A stretch of DNA of 64,000 bases from NCBI GenBank assembly GCA_020638995.1, contig JACKHM010000007.1, positions 19,738 to 83,737 of the forward strand, given 5' to 3'. Positions 37,684 through 46,316 of this stretch are shown here, one piece after another; positions within the stretch are counted from its first letter, which is position 1; every line of letters starts with the position of its first letter. The notes beneath the pieces are model-generated. The model was not told the origin of the DNA. It did not search any database and worked only from the letters and a program-made list of their open reading frames with translations. The position numbers were made by a program, and so were the translations under genes. The DNA comes from Planctomycetaceae bacterium. GTDB lineage: Bacteria; Planctomycetota; Planctomycetia; Pirellulales; Pirellulaceae.

Positions 37684-38265
37684 CTATAGCTTTAGCTTTG
37701 CCAGCATCTCGCGAAGTAGCTCCATGGGCAGGCCGATGACATTCGATTCACTGCCCGAAACGATGTGCAACCAGTCCGGCCCATCTTGATATCCAAACGC
37801 TCCGGCCCTGCCTTCCCACGCATCAGAGTCGAGATAATGCTGCAATTCATCGCCGAAGATCTGCTCCATCCACAGTTTCGTAACATCGACACGCTCGACC
37901 ACAACGTCAGAAGGTCGTTGCCACAGGCAAAGGCCGCTGTACACATAGTGCGTTTGGCCGCTGAGCAAAGTCAACATCTGGCGAGCATGTTCCAAATCAC
38001 GCGGCTTGCCTAGGACTTGACCACTGCACTCGGCGACCGTATCACATGCCAGTACAATTCCCGCCGGAACGCGGGCGGCAACATCAGCTGCTTTTTGCCT
38101 CGCAAGACGCGAGACCAATTCGTTCGGTGTTTCGCCGCTACATACACCACATTCGGCGCTGGGATGAGGCGCAATGACCTCGAACGTGTATCCTGCTTGT
38201 TCGAGCAAGTGCCGTCGCTGCGGCGATTGACTGGCAAGGATTAATCGAAAATCTTGATCGGGCAT
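37684..38265 (-). CDS. maf: Maf-like nucleoside triphosphate pyrophosphatase
   Basis: 193 residues from ATG 38265; the open frame reaches a TTG at 38295 that overlaps the divergent gene region. Hallmarks are RLILASQSPQRRHLLEQAG at the N-terminus, ARQKAADVAAR, and VLACDTVAECSGQVLGKP with the catalytic Asp. Maf hydrolyses non-canonical or dTTP/UTP nucleotides. Its start and that of the RluA-type gene face away from each other 31 bases apart. Confidence 0.93.
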   Translation of the reverse strand: MPDQDFRLILASQSPQRRHLLEQAGYTFEVIAPHPSAECGVCSGETPNELVSRLARQKAADVAARVPAGIVLACDTVAECSGQVLGKPRDLEHARQMLTLLSGQTHYVYSGLCLWQRPSDVVVERVDVTKLWMEQIFGDELQHYLDSDAWEGRAGAFGYQDGPDWLHIVSGSESNVIGLPMELLREMLAKLKL

Positions 38266-38296
38266 CGTCTCGACATGCAACGAGGTCAATGGCAAG

Positions 38297-38977
38297 GTGA
38301 AGATTCCAAAGCTGAAAGTACTTTACGAAGATAACCACTTGTTGGTCGTCGCGAAGCCCCCTGACATCCCGACGATGGGCGTTCCCGCGGACAAAGTAAG
38401 CTTGATCGATATCGCAAAGCAATACATCAAGGACAAGTATGCGAAGCCAGGAAATGTCTACCTGGGAGTCGTCAGTCGCCTGGATGCTCCCGTAACCGGA
38501 GTTTTGCTCATCGCACGCACTTCAAAAGCCGCGGGACGACTGGCGGAACAGTTCCGAAACGGATCGGTCGAGAAGGTCTATTGGGCAGTCGTGGAAGGAA
38601 CGCCCGACCGCACGGAGGGCACTTGCGTCGACTGGGTTCGCAAAGACGAACGTCACCGCAAGATGCACATTTCTGCCAAATCAAATTCCGAGGCCAAGGA
38701 AGCCAGGCTAACTTACCGGACCTTACAAGAAGTGGCAGGTGGAACGCTGCTTGAAGTACGGCTCGAAACGGGACGCAAGCATCAGATTCGCCTCCAGTTG
38801 TCGCATCGGGGCTTGCCCATCATTGGCGATCGCAAATATGACGCGAAGCAGCCATTTGCCGCGGGCATCGCCCTCCACTCGCGCCACTTGAGATTGCAAC
38901 ATCCCGTCTTACGAACAGAACTCGAAATCACGGCAGAACTACCCAACAGTTGGCGAGTTTTCGGTATCGACCCTTGA
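38297..38977 (+). CDS. RluA-family pseudouridine synthase
   Basis: 226 residues from GTG 38297. Catalytic Asp lies in VVSRLDAPVTGVLLIART, the RluA motif HRLDxxTSG with small changes. Upstream is LYEDNHLLVVAKPPDIPT and downstream LEVRLETGRKHQIRLQLSHRGLPIIGDRKYDA, both standard. No S4 domain is present, so it is a short RluA/TruC-like form modifying rRNA or tRNA. The target cannot be told. Confidence 0.93.
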   Translation: MKIPKLKVLYEDNHLLVVAKPPDIPTMGVPADKVSLIDIAKQYIKDKYAKPGNVYLGVVSRLDAPVTGVLLIARTSKAAGRLAEQFRNGSVEKVYWAVVEGTPDRTEGTCVDWVRKDERHRKMHISAKSNSEAKEARLTYRTLQEVAGGTLLEVRLETGRKHQIRLQLSHRGLPIIGDRKYDAKQPFAAGIALHSRHLRLQHPVLRTELEITAELPNSWRVFGIDP

Positions 38978-39149
38978 GCGACTGCGTGGGCGCGGTGACG
39001 TTCGTCGAAAAGAATCGCTCGCGTCGTTGCTTGCTGATTGCCGACAACATTGGGGGCTACGTCGGGGATGTCCTGCTAGCGGCGCATCCCGTTCCATTGC
39101 CTATTATTCTCCAAGCCGCCGAAGCCTCGACTCTCGTAACAGCTCTGGT

Positions 39150-40232
39150 ATGTGTCATTTGCAGCTCTTCCCAAGATTGGAACAAGATGCGGAACGAGCG
39201 TCCTCGACTTCCGAAACCGATGCCACCCGGAAAAAGATCTCGGTGACAGCACAATCCGTAACTTGGGCCTTCTTGAGATACTTTTGGGGCGTGCTGATCA
39301 ACTTGCTGGAAGCCTCGCGACGCTGGCAACGCGACGACGCGGGATTGCTAGCGGCTTGTGTTGCCTATTACGCGACGATCTCCCTTTTTCCATTGCTGAT
39401 GGTTCTGATCGCTGGCCTGGGAGTATTCTTGAAGTTCACATCCGTGGGACAAAGCTCGGAAGAATTTGTGCTCACGGTGATCGCGCAGGAGACGACGCAA
39501 GATGTGGCCATGCAGGTCAATGCCGCGTTTCAACAGATCGAGCATCAAGCATTGTTGAGCGGTCCACTGGCGATGGTTGGTCTTGTCGCTGCGGCCATGG
39601 CCGTGTTTGCACAGTTTGATCGTGCGTTTGACAAAATCTGGAAGATCGATGCGCCCATGTTTGACGGTTATGTCTCGGCCGCTCGACGCGAGATTGCACA
39701 TAGATTGAAAGCCTTTGTCGTGCTGCTGAGTCTTGGCTGCGTGGTGGCGTTGTTCTTCTTCGCTAGTATGGCATTGGATGCCGTGATTCATTTTAGTAGC
39801 GAACGATTTCATATCACGCCCTACGTGTGGCGGATAACCAAAGTCATGCTCAGTATCGGCCTCAATGCGTTTGTCTTCACTGCGGTGTATAAGTGCTTGT
39901 CAAAGATCCCGGTTGGCTGGTTACACGCAGCACGTGGAGGACTACTGGCCGCCGCGACGTGGGAATTGGGCCGTTTGATTCTTGCTACTTATTTCACCAT
40001 GTCCAAATACGACGCATATGGAATTGTTGGCGCATTGCTGGCCGCAATGTTGTGGGCCTACTATGCGAGCAGCGTCCTGTTCCTGGGTGCGGAGTACGTG
40101 CAGGTGATTCGCGAACAAGCAATTCGAAGTCGGCGCGAAGAGTCGTTTCACCGCGCCATCGCACAGCAAACTCAATTCCGCCACAGGCTTCGTCGCATTC
40201 GGCCACGCGCTGTGGTTCGCCGCGCCGCCTGA
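39150..40232 (+). CDS. YihY/BrkB-family membrane protein
   Basis: About 360 residues with six membrane segments between residues 55 and 320. Recognised signatures are LLAACVAYYATISLFPLLMVLIA in the first segment, LSKIPVGWLHAARGGLLAAATWELGRL and YGIVGALLAAMLWAYYASSVLFLGAEYVQ near the end. The family was once called RNase BN but is a membrane protein of unknown transport function. The start is uncertain: ATG 39150 is the first sensible one, while the open frame begins at 39027. Confidence 0.85.
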   Translation: MCHLQLFPRLEQDAERASSTSETDATRKKISVTAQSVTWAFLRYFWGVLINLLEASRRWQRDDAGLLAACVAYYATISLFPLLMVLIAGLGVFLKFTSVGQSSEEFVLTVIAQETTQDVAMQVNAAFQQIEHQALLSGPLAMVGLVAAAMAVFAQFDRAFDKIWKIDAPMFDGYVSAARREIAHRLKAFVVLLSLGCVVALFFFASMALDAVIHFSSERFHITPYVWRITKVMLSIGLNAFVFTAVYKCLSKIPVGWLHAARGGLLAAATWELGRLILATYFTMSKYDAYGIVGALLAAMLWAYYASSVLFLGAEYVQVIREQAIRSRREESFHRAIAQQTQFRHRLRRIRPRAVVRRAA

Positions 40233-40234
40233 GC

Positions 40235-40555
40235 CTACTCTTTAACGGACGAGTTGTCGGCGGTCCCTTCCAGCGACGTACCGGGCTCTTTTGCTTGATT
40301 CGGCTCCTCGCTTGCTTCGACTTCGGTAGCAGTCTCGAGTCCGTCCGCTTTGATTGGTGGAACAAAAACGGGGAATCGGCGTTGGATTCGATCTTCGACC
40401 AGCTTCATGACGACTTGATCGAGCATCTCTTTGCTGGCTTGGCATCGGCACACAACGGTGGTCACGGTGCCATCCCACCGTTCTTTATGATGACACTCAG
40501 GGCATTCCCAAACGCGGCGCAAGTCGTACTTAAGTCGCTCGAACGGACCCTTCAT
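40235..40555 (-). CDS. Small zinc-ribbon-like protein
   Basis: 106 residues from ATG 40555 (GAGG six bases upstream; a GTG at 40567 is also in frame). Cysteines in WECPECHHKERWDG and VVCRCQ form a CxxC...CxC cluster likely to bind zinc; the C-terminal third is acidic and probably disordered. No known family. It is convergent with the BrkB-type gene (2 bases between stops). Confidence 0.65.
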   Translation of the reverse strand: MKGPFERLKYDLRRVWECPECHHKERWDGTVTTVVCRCQASKEMLDQVVMKLVEDRIQRRFPVFVPPIKADGLETATEVEASEEPNQAKEPGTSLEGTADNSSVKE

Positions 40556-40687
40556 CGCCTTCCTCACTGGCTCGATTTCGTCAGACCTCTATGCCGTGCT
40601 CGCCGTTTTCTATGGTCGCCGTTTTCTATGAGATGAGCCGCGGCGATAGCTAAATCCAGCACGCGACAAGGCCAGGGTGTATGAATC

Positions 40688-41287
40688 TCAGCGCCCCTGA
40701 GCAGCGTAGTACGGGTTTCGTCCGGCAGCATGGTCGGTGACGTCCATAATGGCACCGACTTCAGGAATCGCTTGGCGAATCGCCGCTTCAACACCGTACT
40801 TCAAAGTTACCTTTGCTTGACCACAACCTTGGCAACCGCCACCCATTTGAATGAAGAGATTGTTCTCGCGAACGTCAAGCAGATGAACGACGCCACCGTG
40901 ACTGGCTACTGAGGGATTGATTTCCGACTCAAGAATCTCCTCGACTCGCGCTCGAATCTCTTCGGCGGATGGGATGCTGCTGCGGGTCGCTTCACTTACC
41001 GCTGGCTCGCCCGAACCAATGTGTTCGCGAATGGCGGCACCGATCTTTGGACCGATGACTTGCCATGGATCATGAGCCCCTTTGTTCACCGTGATTTCGT
41101 CGTGCGAGATAAGTACCGCAGTCACTCCTTCAATGGCAAACAAACGGCTCGCCAAGTCTGAGCCTTCCGCCCTCTCCCGTTTACCGAAGTAAAAAGAGGC
41201 TTCCGGATAGACGGGCCTGTCGACCGTAAATCGGCACGAGTTGTCGGTGATGGGCGTCGCCGTTATGCGGATGTCAGATGAATTCAT
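40688..41287 (-). CDS. Nfu-type iron-sulfur cluster carrier
   Basis: 199 residues. The C-terminal NifU domain has the cluster-binding C152xxC155 in GGGCQGCGQAKVTLKYGVEAAI; the N-terminal half (DNSCRFTVDRPVYP, FAIEGVTAVLISHDEITV) is the Nfu_N scaffold domain. Together these match eukaryotic NFU1-like and bacterial Nfu proteins that hand 4Fe-4S clusters to target enzymes. No isc or suf gene is adjacent. Confidence 0.93.
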   Translation of the reverse strand: MNSSDIRITATPITDNSCRFTVDRPVYPEASFYFGKRERAEGSDLASRLFAIEGVTAVLISHDEITVNKGAHDPWQVIGPKIGAAIREHIGSGEPAVSEATRSSIPSAEEIRARVEEILESEINPSVASHGGVVHLLDVRENNLFIQMGGGCQGCGQAKVTLKYGVEAAIRQAIPEVGAIMDVTDHAAGRNPYYAAQGR

Positions 41288-41363
41288 GGTCTATCGCTCC
41301 TTGGATCGTGTTTTTCTCAGTATAGCAGCCTTCGCGACGCAAGAGTAAGGGCACGACTTCGCC

Positions 41364-41846
41364 TTAGATACCAGCTGACGATGCAATATGTGGCTTCGCG
41401 GGCAATGAAGCGAGCATCTCAGCGATTTCGGTCGTGGTATCCGCCGAGTCCGGAATGCGTCGCAATACCGCCGACTGGTCGGTGCACAAGACACGTTGAA
41501 GCAAGTGGACGGTATTCGATGCCAGCTCGACAAACTCGGATGTTTGTGCCTCCGTCAGTTCGTTACGCACAAGTTGCACTTCTGTCTCTGTTCTTCGCCG
41601 GTCGAGCGTCACGAGCCGACCGCATTCGGCCTTAACGAGCTGACCGTTCCAGAAGCCTCGCCGTAGTTGGCGTTTGTTGTTGAATTGAAAAACCGGATCA
41701 GGGCCGATGAAGATACTCAACTCGCCGTCGCGGCGCATCCCAACGACAGCAGGCTCCGACCCACTTGGCAATATCAACTCAACGCGCCGCACCAACGCCG
41801 TGGCCTCACGCATCAAGTCCTCTCGATCTCGCTCGTAGCGTGCCAT
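41364..41846 (-). CDS. Conserved-looking hypothetical protein
   Basis: 160 residues, mixed alpha/beta, no signal peptide or membrane segment. The centre reads VGMRRDGELSIFIGPDPVFQFNNKRQLRRGFWNG, suggesting a small beta domain, followed by a long helical tail. I do not recognise a family. It sits between the Nfu and ferritin-like genes, on the Nfu strand; the 76-base gap to Nfu allows co-transcription. Confidence 0.7.
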   Translation of the reverse strand: MARYERDREDLMREATALVRRVELILPSGSEPAVVGMRRDGELSIFIGPDPVFQFNNKRQLRRGFWNGQLVKAECGRLVTLDRRRTETEVQLVRNELTEAQTSEFVELASNTVHLLQRVLCTDQSAVLRRIPDSADTTTEIAEMLASLPAKPHIASSAGI

Positions 41847-42037
41847 AGCAAGGCTCCTTTTTGAGAATGCGTCTCACCCACACTTTGCTGGTTGAATGCG
41901 TGGGATACGGAATGCTCGACTTGTCGATTGGTGAGGCAGCCTCTAGTATCTGGTTACAGAAGCTTGGAGCACACAACTGAACACTTCAGCAAAAAGCAGT
42001 TCCTTACGAACGACTTCAACACAAACGGGAGTTATCA

Positions 42038-42499
42038 ATGGCCGCATCGAACGAAGAAGTAATTGGCATGCTCAAGGAAGCATACTCGATGGAACTCGAA
42101 ACCGTAATGAATTACTTGGCGAACAGCACCAATCTGGATGGTGTCCGCGCCGAGGAAATCAAGAAGTCCTTGGCTGCTGATATTACGGAAGAGTTGATGC
42201 ATGCACAACAACTTGGGCAACGCATTAAACAAATCGGCGGCGTCGTACCGGGATCAGCGGAAGTCAAAGGAAACATCGGCGGACAACAGCAACCGCCCAA
42301 CGACACAACGGATGTGATGGCGGTGATCGAAGCGGTGATTGAAGCCGAGACGAATGCCTGCAACCAATACAAGAAAATCATCCGCGCAACTGACGGCGAA
42401 GACTATGTGACGCAGGATCTCTGTATCCGGCTGCTGGCCGCCGAAGAGGAGCACTTGGTTTTGTTCCGCGGCTTCCTGAAAGAGTATTCAAAGGCATGA
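42038..42499 (+). CDS. Ferritin-like diiron protein
   Basis: 153 residues of one four-helix bundle. The four helices carry the expected diiron ligands: ELETVMNYL, EELMHAQQL (ExxH), EAETNACNQY and AAEEEHLVLF (ExxH). This is a bacterioferritin/Dps-like fold, shorter than Bfr and without an obvious heme Met. It likely stores or oxidises iron. GGGAG-type ribosome site (ACGGGAG) precedes ATG 42038. With Nfu nearby it hints at an iron/sulfur-stress neighbourhood. Confidence 0.88.
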   Translation: MAASNEEVIGMLKEAYSMELETVMNYLANSTNLDGVRAEEIKKSLAADITEELMHAQQLGQRIKQIGGVVPGSAEVKGNIGGQQQPPNDTTDVMAVIEAVIEAETNACNQYKKIIRATDGEDYVTQDLCIRLLAAEEEHLVLFRGFLKEYSKA

Positions 42500-42579
42500 C
42501 CCCCATCGGCAAAGTACGCGACCATGAGTGCTTCCGTTGCGCCGGATTGTGAGCAGACCGTCGTCGCGTTTGCCGTCAG

Positions 42580-44823
42580 TTATGCCTCGTCGCGGCCACG
42601 ATGATTTGGCACCGGCAGCGTCGTCAGATTTTGAACAGGCGTGGGCTGGCTGCTCCCGTTGGTGGCTAGACCGCGTCGTGCGGCGAGACGAGGCTCGCTC
42701 AACACCCGCACCACGACATACCATAACACCAATACCACCGCGATCACGCCGACCAGAGCCCATATGCCTTCACGCTTCAGCTTCGATCCGAGACTTCGAA
42801 CCGGTTCGATGGCTTTTGTATATCGTTCCTGAACCAGCACGATCATCTGTTTCTGGTCCTCGGGGCCTTCCGGCAGACGAACCCACTCGGTTGCCGGAAT
42901 CCAGTCTCCCTGTAGGTGCTCGCCTCCGTCGGCTTGGGCGACTGGGTCCAGATATCGGTAGTTTGCGTCTGACCGAATTCGTAACAGCTCCTCGTCACCC
43001 ACATAGAAGTGGCTGGCTTCGCCTGTGCGTGTCGCTCGTCGCTGATCGAACAACGGATGCTGAAGAATAACACCGTAGTTTGGGCCGCGCCGCCCGTCGA
43101 TCAAAACAGCGAATCGGTCGGGATGCGAGTTCGTCCTCAGGTACGCGAAGTCGCCCAAATTGACCGTGATGGCGAGAACTCCGATCACTTCAGACTTGGG
43201 GTCGTTATTTGCGAAGATCGGCGTCGATACTGCGACTTTCCAAATGCCGGTGGTCGTCGATTGAAAGGCCGCGGAGAAGTGTGTGTCCATGATCGGCTGG
43301 ACGTCATGCGGCCCTTCGTCTTGCCAGGCATGATGGTCATCACTGAGGTCGGCAGCGCCGCCGTGGAAATACGTTCGGTAGGAATAGTTCCAGCCGGCGG
43401 ATCTATTCACCGTATTCGGGTCATCGTATGCGGCCGCCAACATGCGTCCAAGCTTGTCGACGACAAAGATACTTGCGAGCTTCAGCTCCGATGGCTCTTT
43501 GGTAAGGCGTTCAAAATACGAGTTGACTCGTTGCTGGAGATAAGCGTGCAATTGTTCGCGCTCCGGGTCTTTATAGAACGCCGGCCACGACTGTTCGATA
43601 TCCTTTGATGTGGCCGTTGGGTGATTCAACTGCCGCACCAAGTCTGATTCGTCCACCGCGACAAACAACTCATGCAGCTTTGGTTGCTCAGCTTCATTTC
43701 GAGCTGCGCGGAAGTATCGGCGGATTTCACCTTCGATCGAACTCGCCGCAAACTGCGCCGCAAAGTCATTGCTTTCGCGAGCCTTGAGCATCACGAACAC
43801 TTCCGACTCTTTCATTGCATCGTCATAACCGCGCAACCCAAACAATGCCATCACCACGAACAACAACATCGGTCCGACAAAACCCAAGAACATCAGCGGT
43901 CGGCGGACCTTGGCGATTTCTCGGGAATTCAGAGCATCGATGACGGCTTGAACATTAGGAAATCGCCGATCAGGGCTAACGGCAAGGCACCGGTCGACGA
44001 CTTCGATTAATGCACGATCCATTCCAGCGACGCGCCGATGATCGGTGGGAACTGGCGCAGTCGCAATTGCACTTTTGTAACGAGCCAGCCTCGCTTCCAG
44101 ATTCGGGGCGGCTTCGATACCTTTCACATGCTGTTCGCTGCGATAAGGCGGAGCACCGGTTAACATGCAATACAGGATTGCTCCCAAAGCATACACGTCC
44201 CACTGGGCATCCGGCATTGCTGTTAAGTCGGCCTGTTCGGGGGCCATATAGAACAAGGTACCCAGCGAGGGTGACTGTTCGTGGGACAATCTGGACTGGC
44301 CAAAATCCGCCAGCCGCGGCTTGTTATCTTGATCCAGCAGAATGTTCGCGGGCTTAAGATCACAATGCAAGACGCCTTTACCGTGGGCATGCATCAGGCC
44401 GATGGCCACCTCGGTAAAAATGTCCGCCGCTTCGGCAACTGGCAATGGGCCGGTTTGCCTCAGCAATTCTTCGAGAGATCCCTTCTCGATAAACTCCATC
44501 ACGTAATAGGGCGGATCGGAGTCCCAGCCAACATCCAGAAGTTGCACCACATATCTATCGGTCGACAGGTAGACGAGCTTTTCGACCTCGCGCGACAGAA
44601 GTGTCCAGTCGACTCCCGAGTGGTGGGCAAAGAATTTGATTGCCACTTGTCGCCCGGTGTTTTGGTCGATACCCACCCACACTTCACCGTAGGCACCTCG
44701 ACCCAGCAAGCGTTGGGCGTCGTACCCGGGCACATCGACAGGCGGACGCGTAGTCTTTAGACTCAGCTCGCGAGCCTGCCGTTCCTCTTCGGTCGATTGA
44801 TGCTGAGTGCGGTCGGTGGTCAT
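42580..44823 (-). CDS. Membrane Ser/Thr protein kinase with Cache-type sensor
   Basis: 747 residues. Cytoplasmic kinase (about 38-290): LLGRGAYGEVW loop, AIKFF Lys, VLHCDLKPANILLD (HCD instead of HRD, a non-RD kinase), ADFGQSRL, and GTLFYMAPEQA. A membrane segment (about 308-330) leads to a large outside domain (330-690) with GWNYSYRTYFHGG and VIGVLAITVNLGDF, typical of dCache ligand sensors, then a second membrane segment (about 692-712). It probably senses a small extracellular ligand. It is divergent from the amidohydrolase gene, 46 bases apart. Confidence 0.92.
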   Translation of the reverse strand: MTTDRTQHQSTEEERQARELSLKTTRPPVDVPGYDAQRLLGRGAYGEVWVGIDQNTGRQVAIKFFAHHSGVDWTLLSREVEKLVYLSTDRYVVQLLDVGWDSDPPYYVMEFIEKGSLEELLRQTGPLPVAEAADIFTEVAIGLMHAHGKGVLHCDLKPANILLDQDNKPRLADFGQSRLSHEQSPSLGTLFYMAPEQADLTAMPDAQWDVYALGAILYCMLTGAPPYRSEQHVKGIEAAPNLEARLARYKSAIATAPVPTDHRRVAGMDRALIEVVDRCLAVSPDRRFPNVQAVIDALNSREIAKVRRPLMFLGFVGPMLLFVVMALFGLRGYDDAMKESEVFVMLKARESNDFAAQFAASSIEGEIRRYFRAARNEAEQPKLHELFVAVDESDLVRQLNHPTATSKDIEQSWPAFYKDPEREQLHAYLQQRVNSYFERLTKEPSELKLASIFVVDKLGRMLAAAYDDPNTVNRSAGWNYSYRTYFHGGAADLSDDHHAWQDEGPHDVQPIMDTHFSAAFQSTTTGIWKVAVSTPIFANNDPKSEVIGVLAITVNLGDFAYLRTNSHPDRFAVLIDGRRGPNYGVILQHPLFDQRRATRTGEASHFYVGDEELLRIRSDANYRYLDPVAQADGGEHLQGDWIPATEWVRLPEGPEDQKQMIVLVQERYTKAIEPVRSLGSKLKREGIWALVGVIAVVLVLWYVVVRVLSEPRLAARRGLATNGSSQPTPVQNLTTLPVPNHRGRDEA

Positions 44824-44869
44824 GTTCCCGATATCGTATCACTCTTGCTGTTTGCTGAGGAGTCGCGTA

Positions 44870-46072
44870 ATGCGAACCCTGCCGATGTCGTTGATTCTGT
44901 CCTTCGTCACTTGCACAGGAGTGCTGAATGCACAGGAACCTGCCGCCCCAGATACGGGAGAACATGTGCGGCGAGAGATCCTTTTGAAGGACTTTCGTCC
45001 TCGGTCGAAGCTAAGAGTCCAGCAGACAGATTTGCAGCGGGCCAAGTTTCCTGCTGTGGATCTTCACACGCACTTTCGACATCGCTTTCGCCACTCGCCG
45101 GAACATCTCGATGCATTTGTCGAGTTGATGGATCGGAACAACATCGCAGTCTGTGTCAGCTTGGACGGCCAACTTGGAGATGACTTTCGCGAGCACGCGG
45201 CTTACTTATGGACAAAGTATCCGAATCGCTTTTTGATCTTTGCCAATATCGACTGGCGAGGAGACGGTGACGCTGACAGACCCGAAACGTGGGCCTGCCA
45301 TCGAGAAGATTTTGCTCTACGAACCGTCGATCGCCTTGCCGAGGCAAAGCAACTGGGTGCCAGCGGGCTCAAGTTGTTCAAGCAATTTGGCCTGGGTTAC
45401 CAGAATCCGGACGGCTCTCTCATGGCGATCGACGACCGGCGGTGGGATCCGATTTGGAAAGCATGCGGCGAACTCGGGTTGCCCGTTATCATCCACACCG
45501 CAGATCCCGCAGCCTTCTTCGACAAAATCGACGAGACGAATGAGCGTTGGGAGGAATTGCATCGGCACCCCGAGTGGAGCTTCCCCTCGGACCAATTTCC
45601 GAGTCGGGAAGCGCTGCTGACCGCTCGGAACAAAGTAATCGAGCGGCATCCCGGAACTACTTTTATCGGAGCTCATGTCGCAAATAACTCGGAAGACCTT
45701 GCCGCGGTCAGTCAATGGCTGCGCGAATTTCCCAACCTGTACGTCGGCTTCGCTTCGCGAATCGGCGAGTTAGGGCGACAGCCCTATACGGCACGGCGAT
45801 TTTTCCTCGAACATGCAGATCGAATTCTGTTCACAACCGACGGACCCTGGCCCGAGACAAGAGTACGGCTCTATTGGCGGTTCCTCGAGACCTTCGACGA
45901 GTACTTCCCATACGCCGAAAACGACTTCCCCCCCCAAGGATTCTGGAACATCTACGGAATTGGCCTGCCCGACGACGTGTTGAAAAAGGTTTATTTCGAG
46001 AACGCTATGAAGTTGCTTCCGGACTTGGAGGCGAAGTATGAATTCACGAAATCGAGAAAACTGGAGCACTAG
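44870..46072 (+). CDS. Secreted amidohydrolase_2-family protein
   Basis: 400 residues from ATG 44870 (GAGGAG 7 bases upstream; the frame is open to 44807). A signal peptide (LPMSLILSFVTCTGVLNAQ) precedes a TIM-barrel hydrolase: VDLHTHFRHRF (HxH metal pair), LGASGLKLFKQFG, LGLPVIIHTADP, TTFIGAHVANN and ILFTTDGPWP. These positions match ACMSD-like amidohydrolases and decarboxylases. Export makes a role in breakdown of external substrates likely; which one is unknown. Confidence 0.9.
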   Translation: MRTLPMSLILSFVTCTGVLNAQEPAAPDTGEHVRREILLKDFRPRSKLRVQQTDLQRAKFPAVDLHTHFRHRFRHSPEHLDAFVELMDRNNIAVCVSLDGQLGDDFREHAAYLWTKYPNRFLIFANIDWRGDGDADRPETWACHREDFALRTVDRLAEAKQLGASGLKLFKQFGLGYQNPDGSLMAIDDRRWDPIWKACGELGLPVIIHTADPAAFFDKIDETNERWEELHRHPEWSFPSDQFPSREALLTARNKVIERHPGTTFIGAHVANNSEDLAAVSQWLREFPNLYVGFASRIGELGRQPYTARRFFLEHADRILFTTDGPWPETRVRLYWRFLETFDEYFPYAENDFPPQGFWNIYGIGLPDDVLKKVYFENAMKLLPDLEAKYEFTKSRKLEH

Positions 46073-46171
46073 GAGTTCTAGGTTGATTTGGAAGTTCCTA
46101 ATTTGAGGCATTTTCCGTACAATTCTCGAAAGTTGTCCCCCAAGGACCGCGAAGTAGTGACATCGTAGTCG

Positions 46172-46193
46172 ACGTCCTTAACCCCTTGGACGT
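46172..46193. repeat. Short inverted repeat upstream of the envelope operon
   Basis: ACGTCC (46172-46177) and GGACGT (46188-46193) around 10 bases, in the 244-base gap between the amidohydrolase gene and the envelope operon. It could be an operator or a weak terminator for the gene upstream. No clear promoter was seen in this gap. Confidence 0.3.
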
Positions 46194-46316
46194 ACAATGA
46201 TTAGGCTGGTTAGCTGCTAATGGCGAACGCGTGTGCATCACGCTTCAGGCGGCCTTTGGCCTTGCGGCTGGCGATTGAACCCACGCCCTTAGGCAATCTG
46301 TGCCGATTTTACCGAT

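Noticed and set aside
39893..40636. 247-residue plus-strand frame overlapping the BrkB-type gene and the zinc-ribbon gene
   Set aside because: Out of frame with the membrane protein and antisense to the small gene; no domain.
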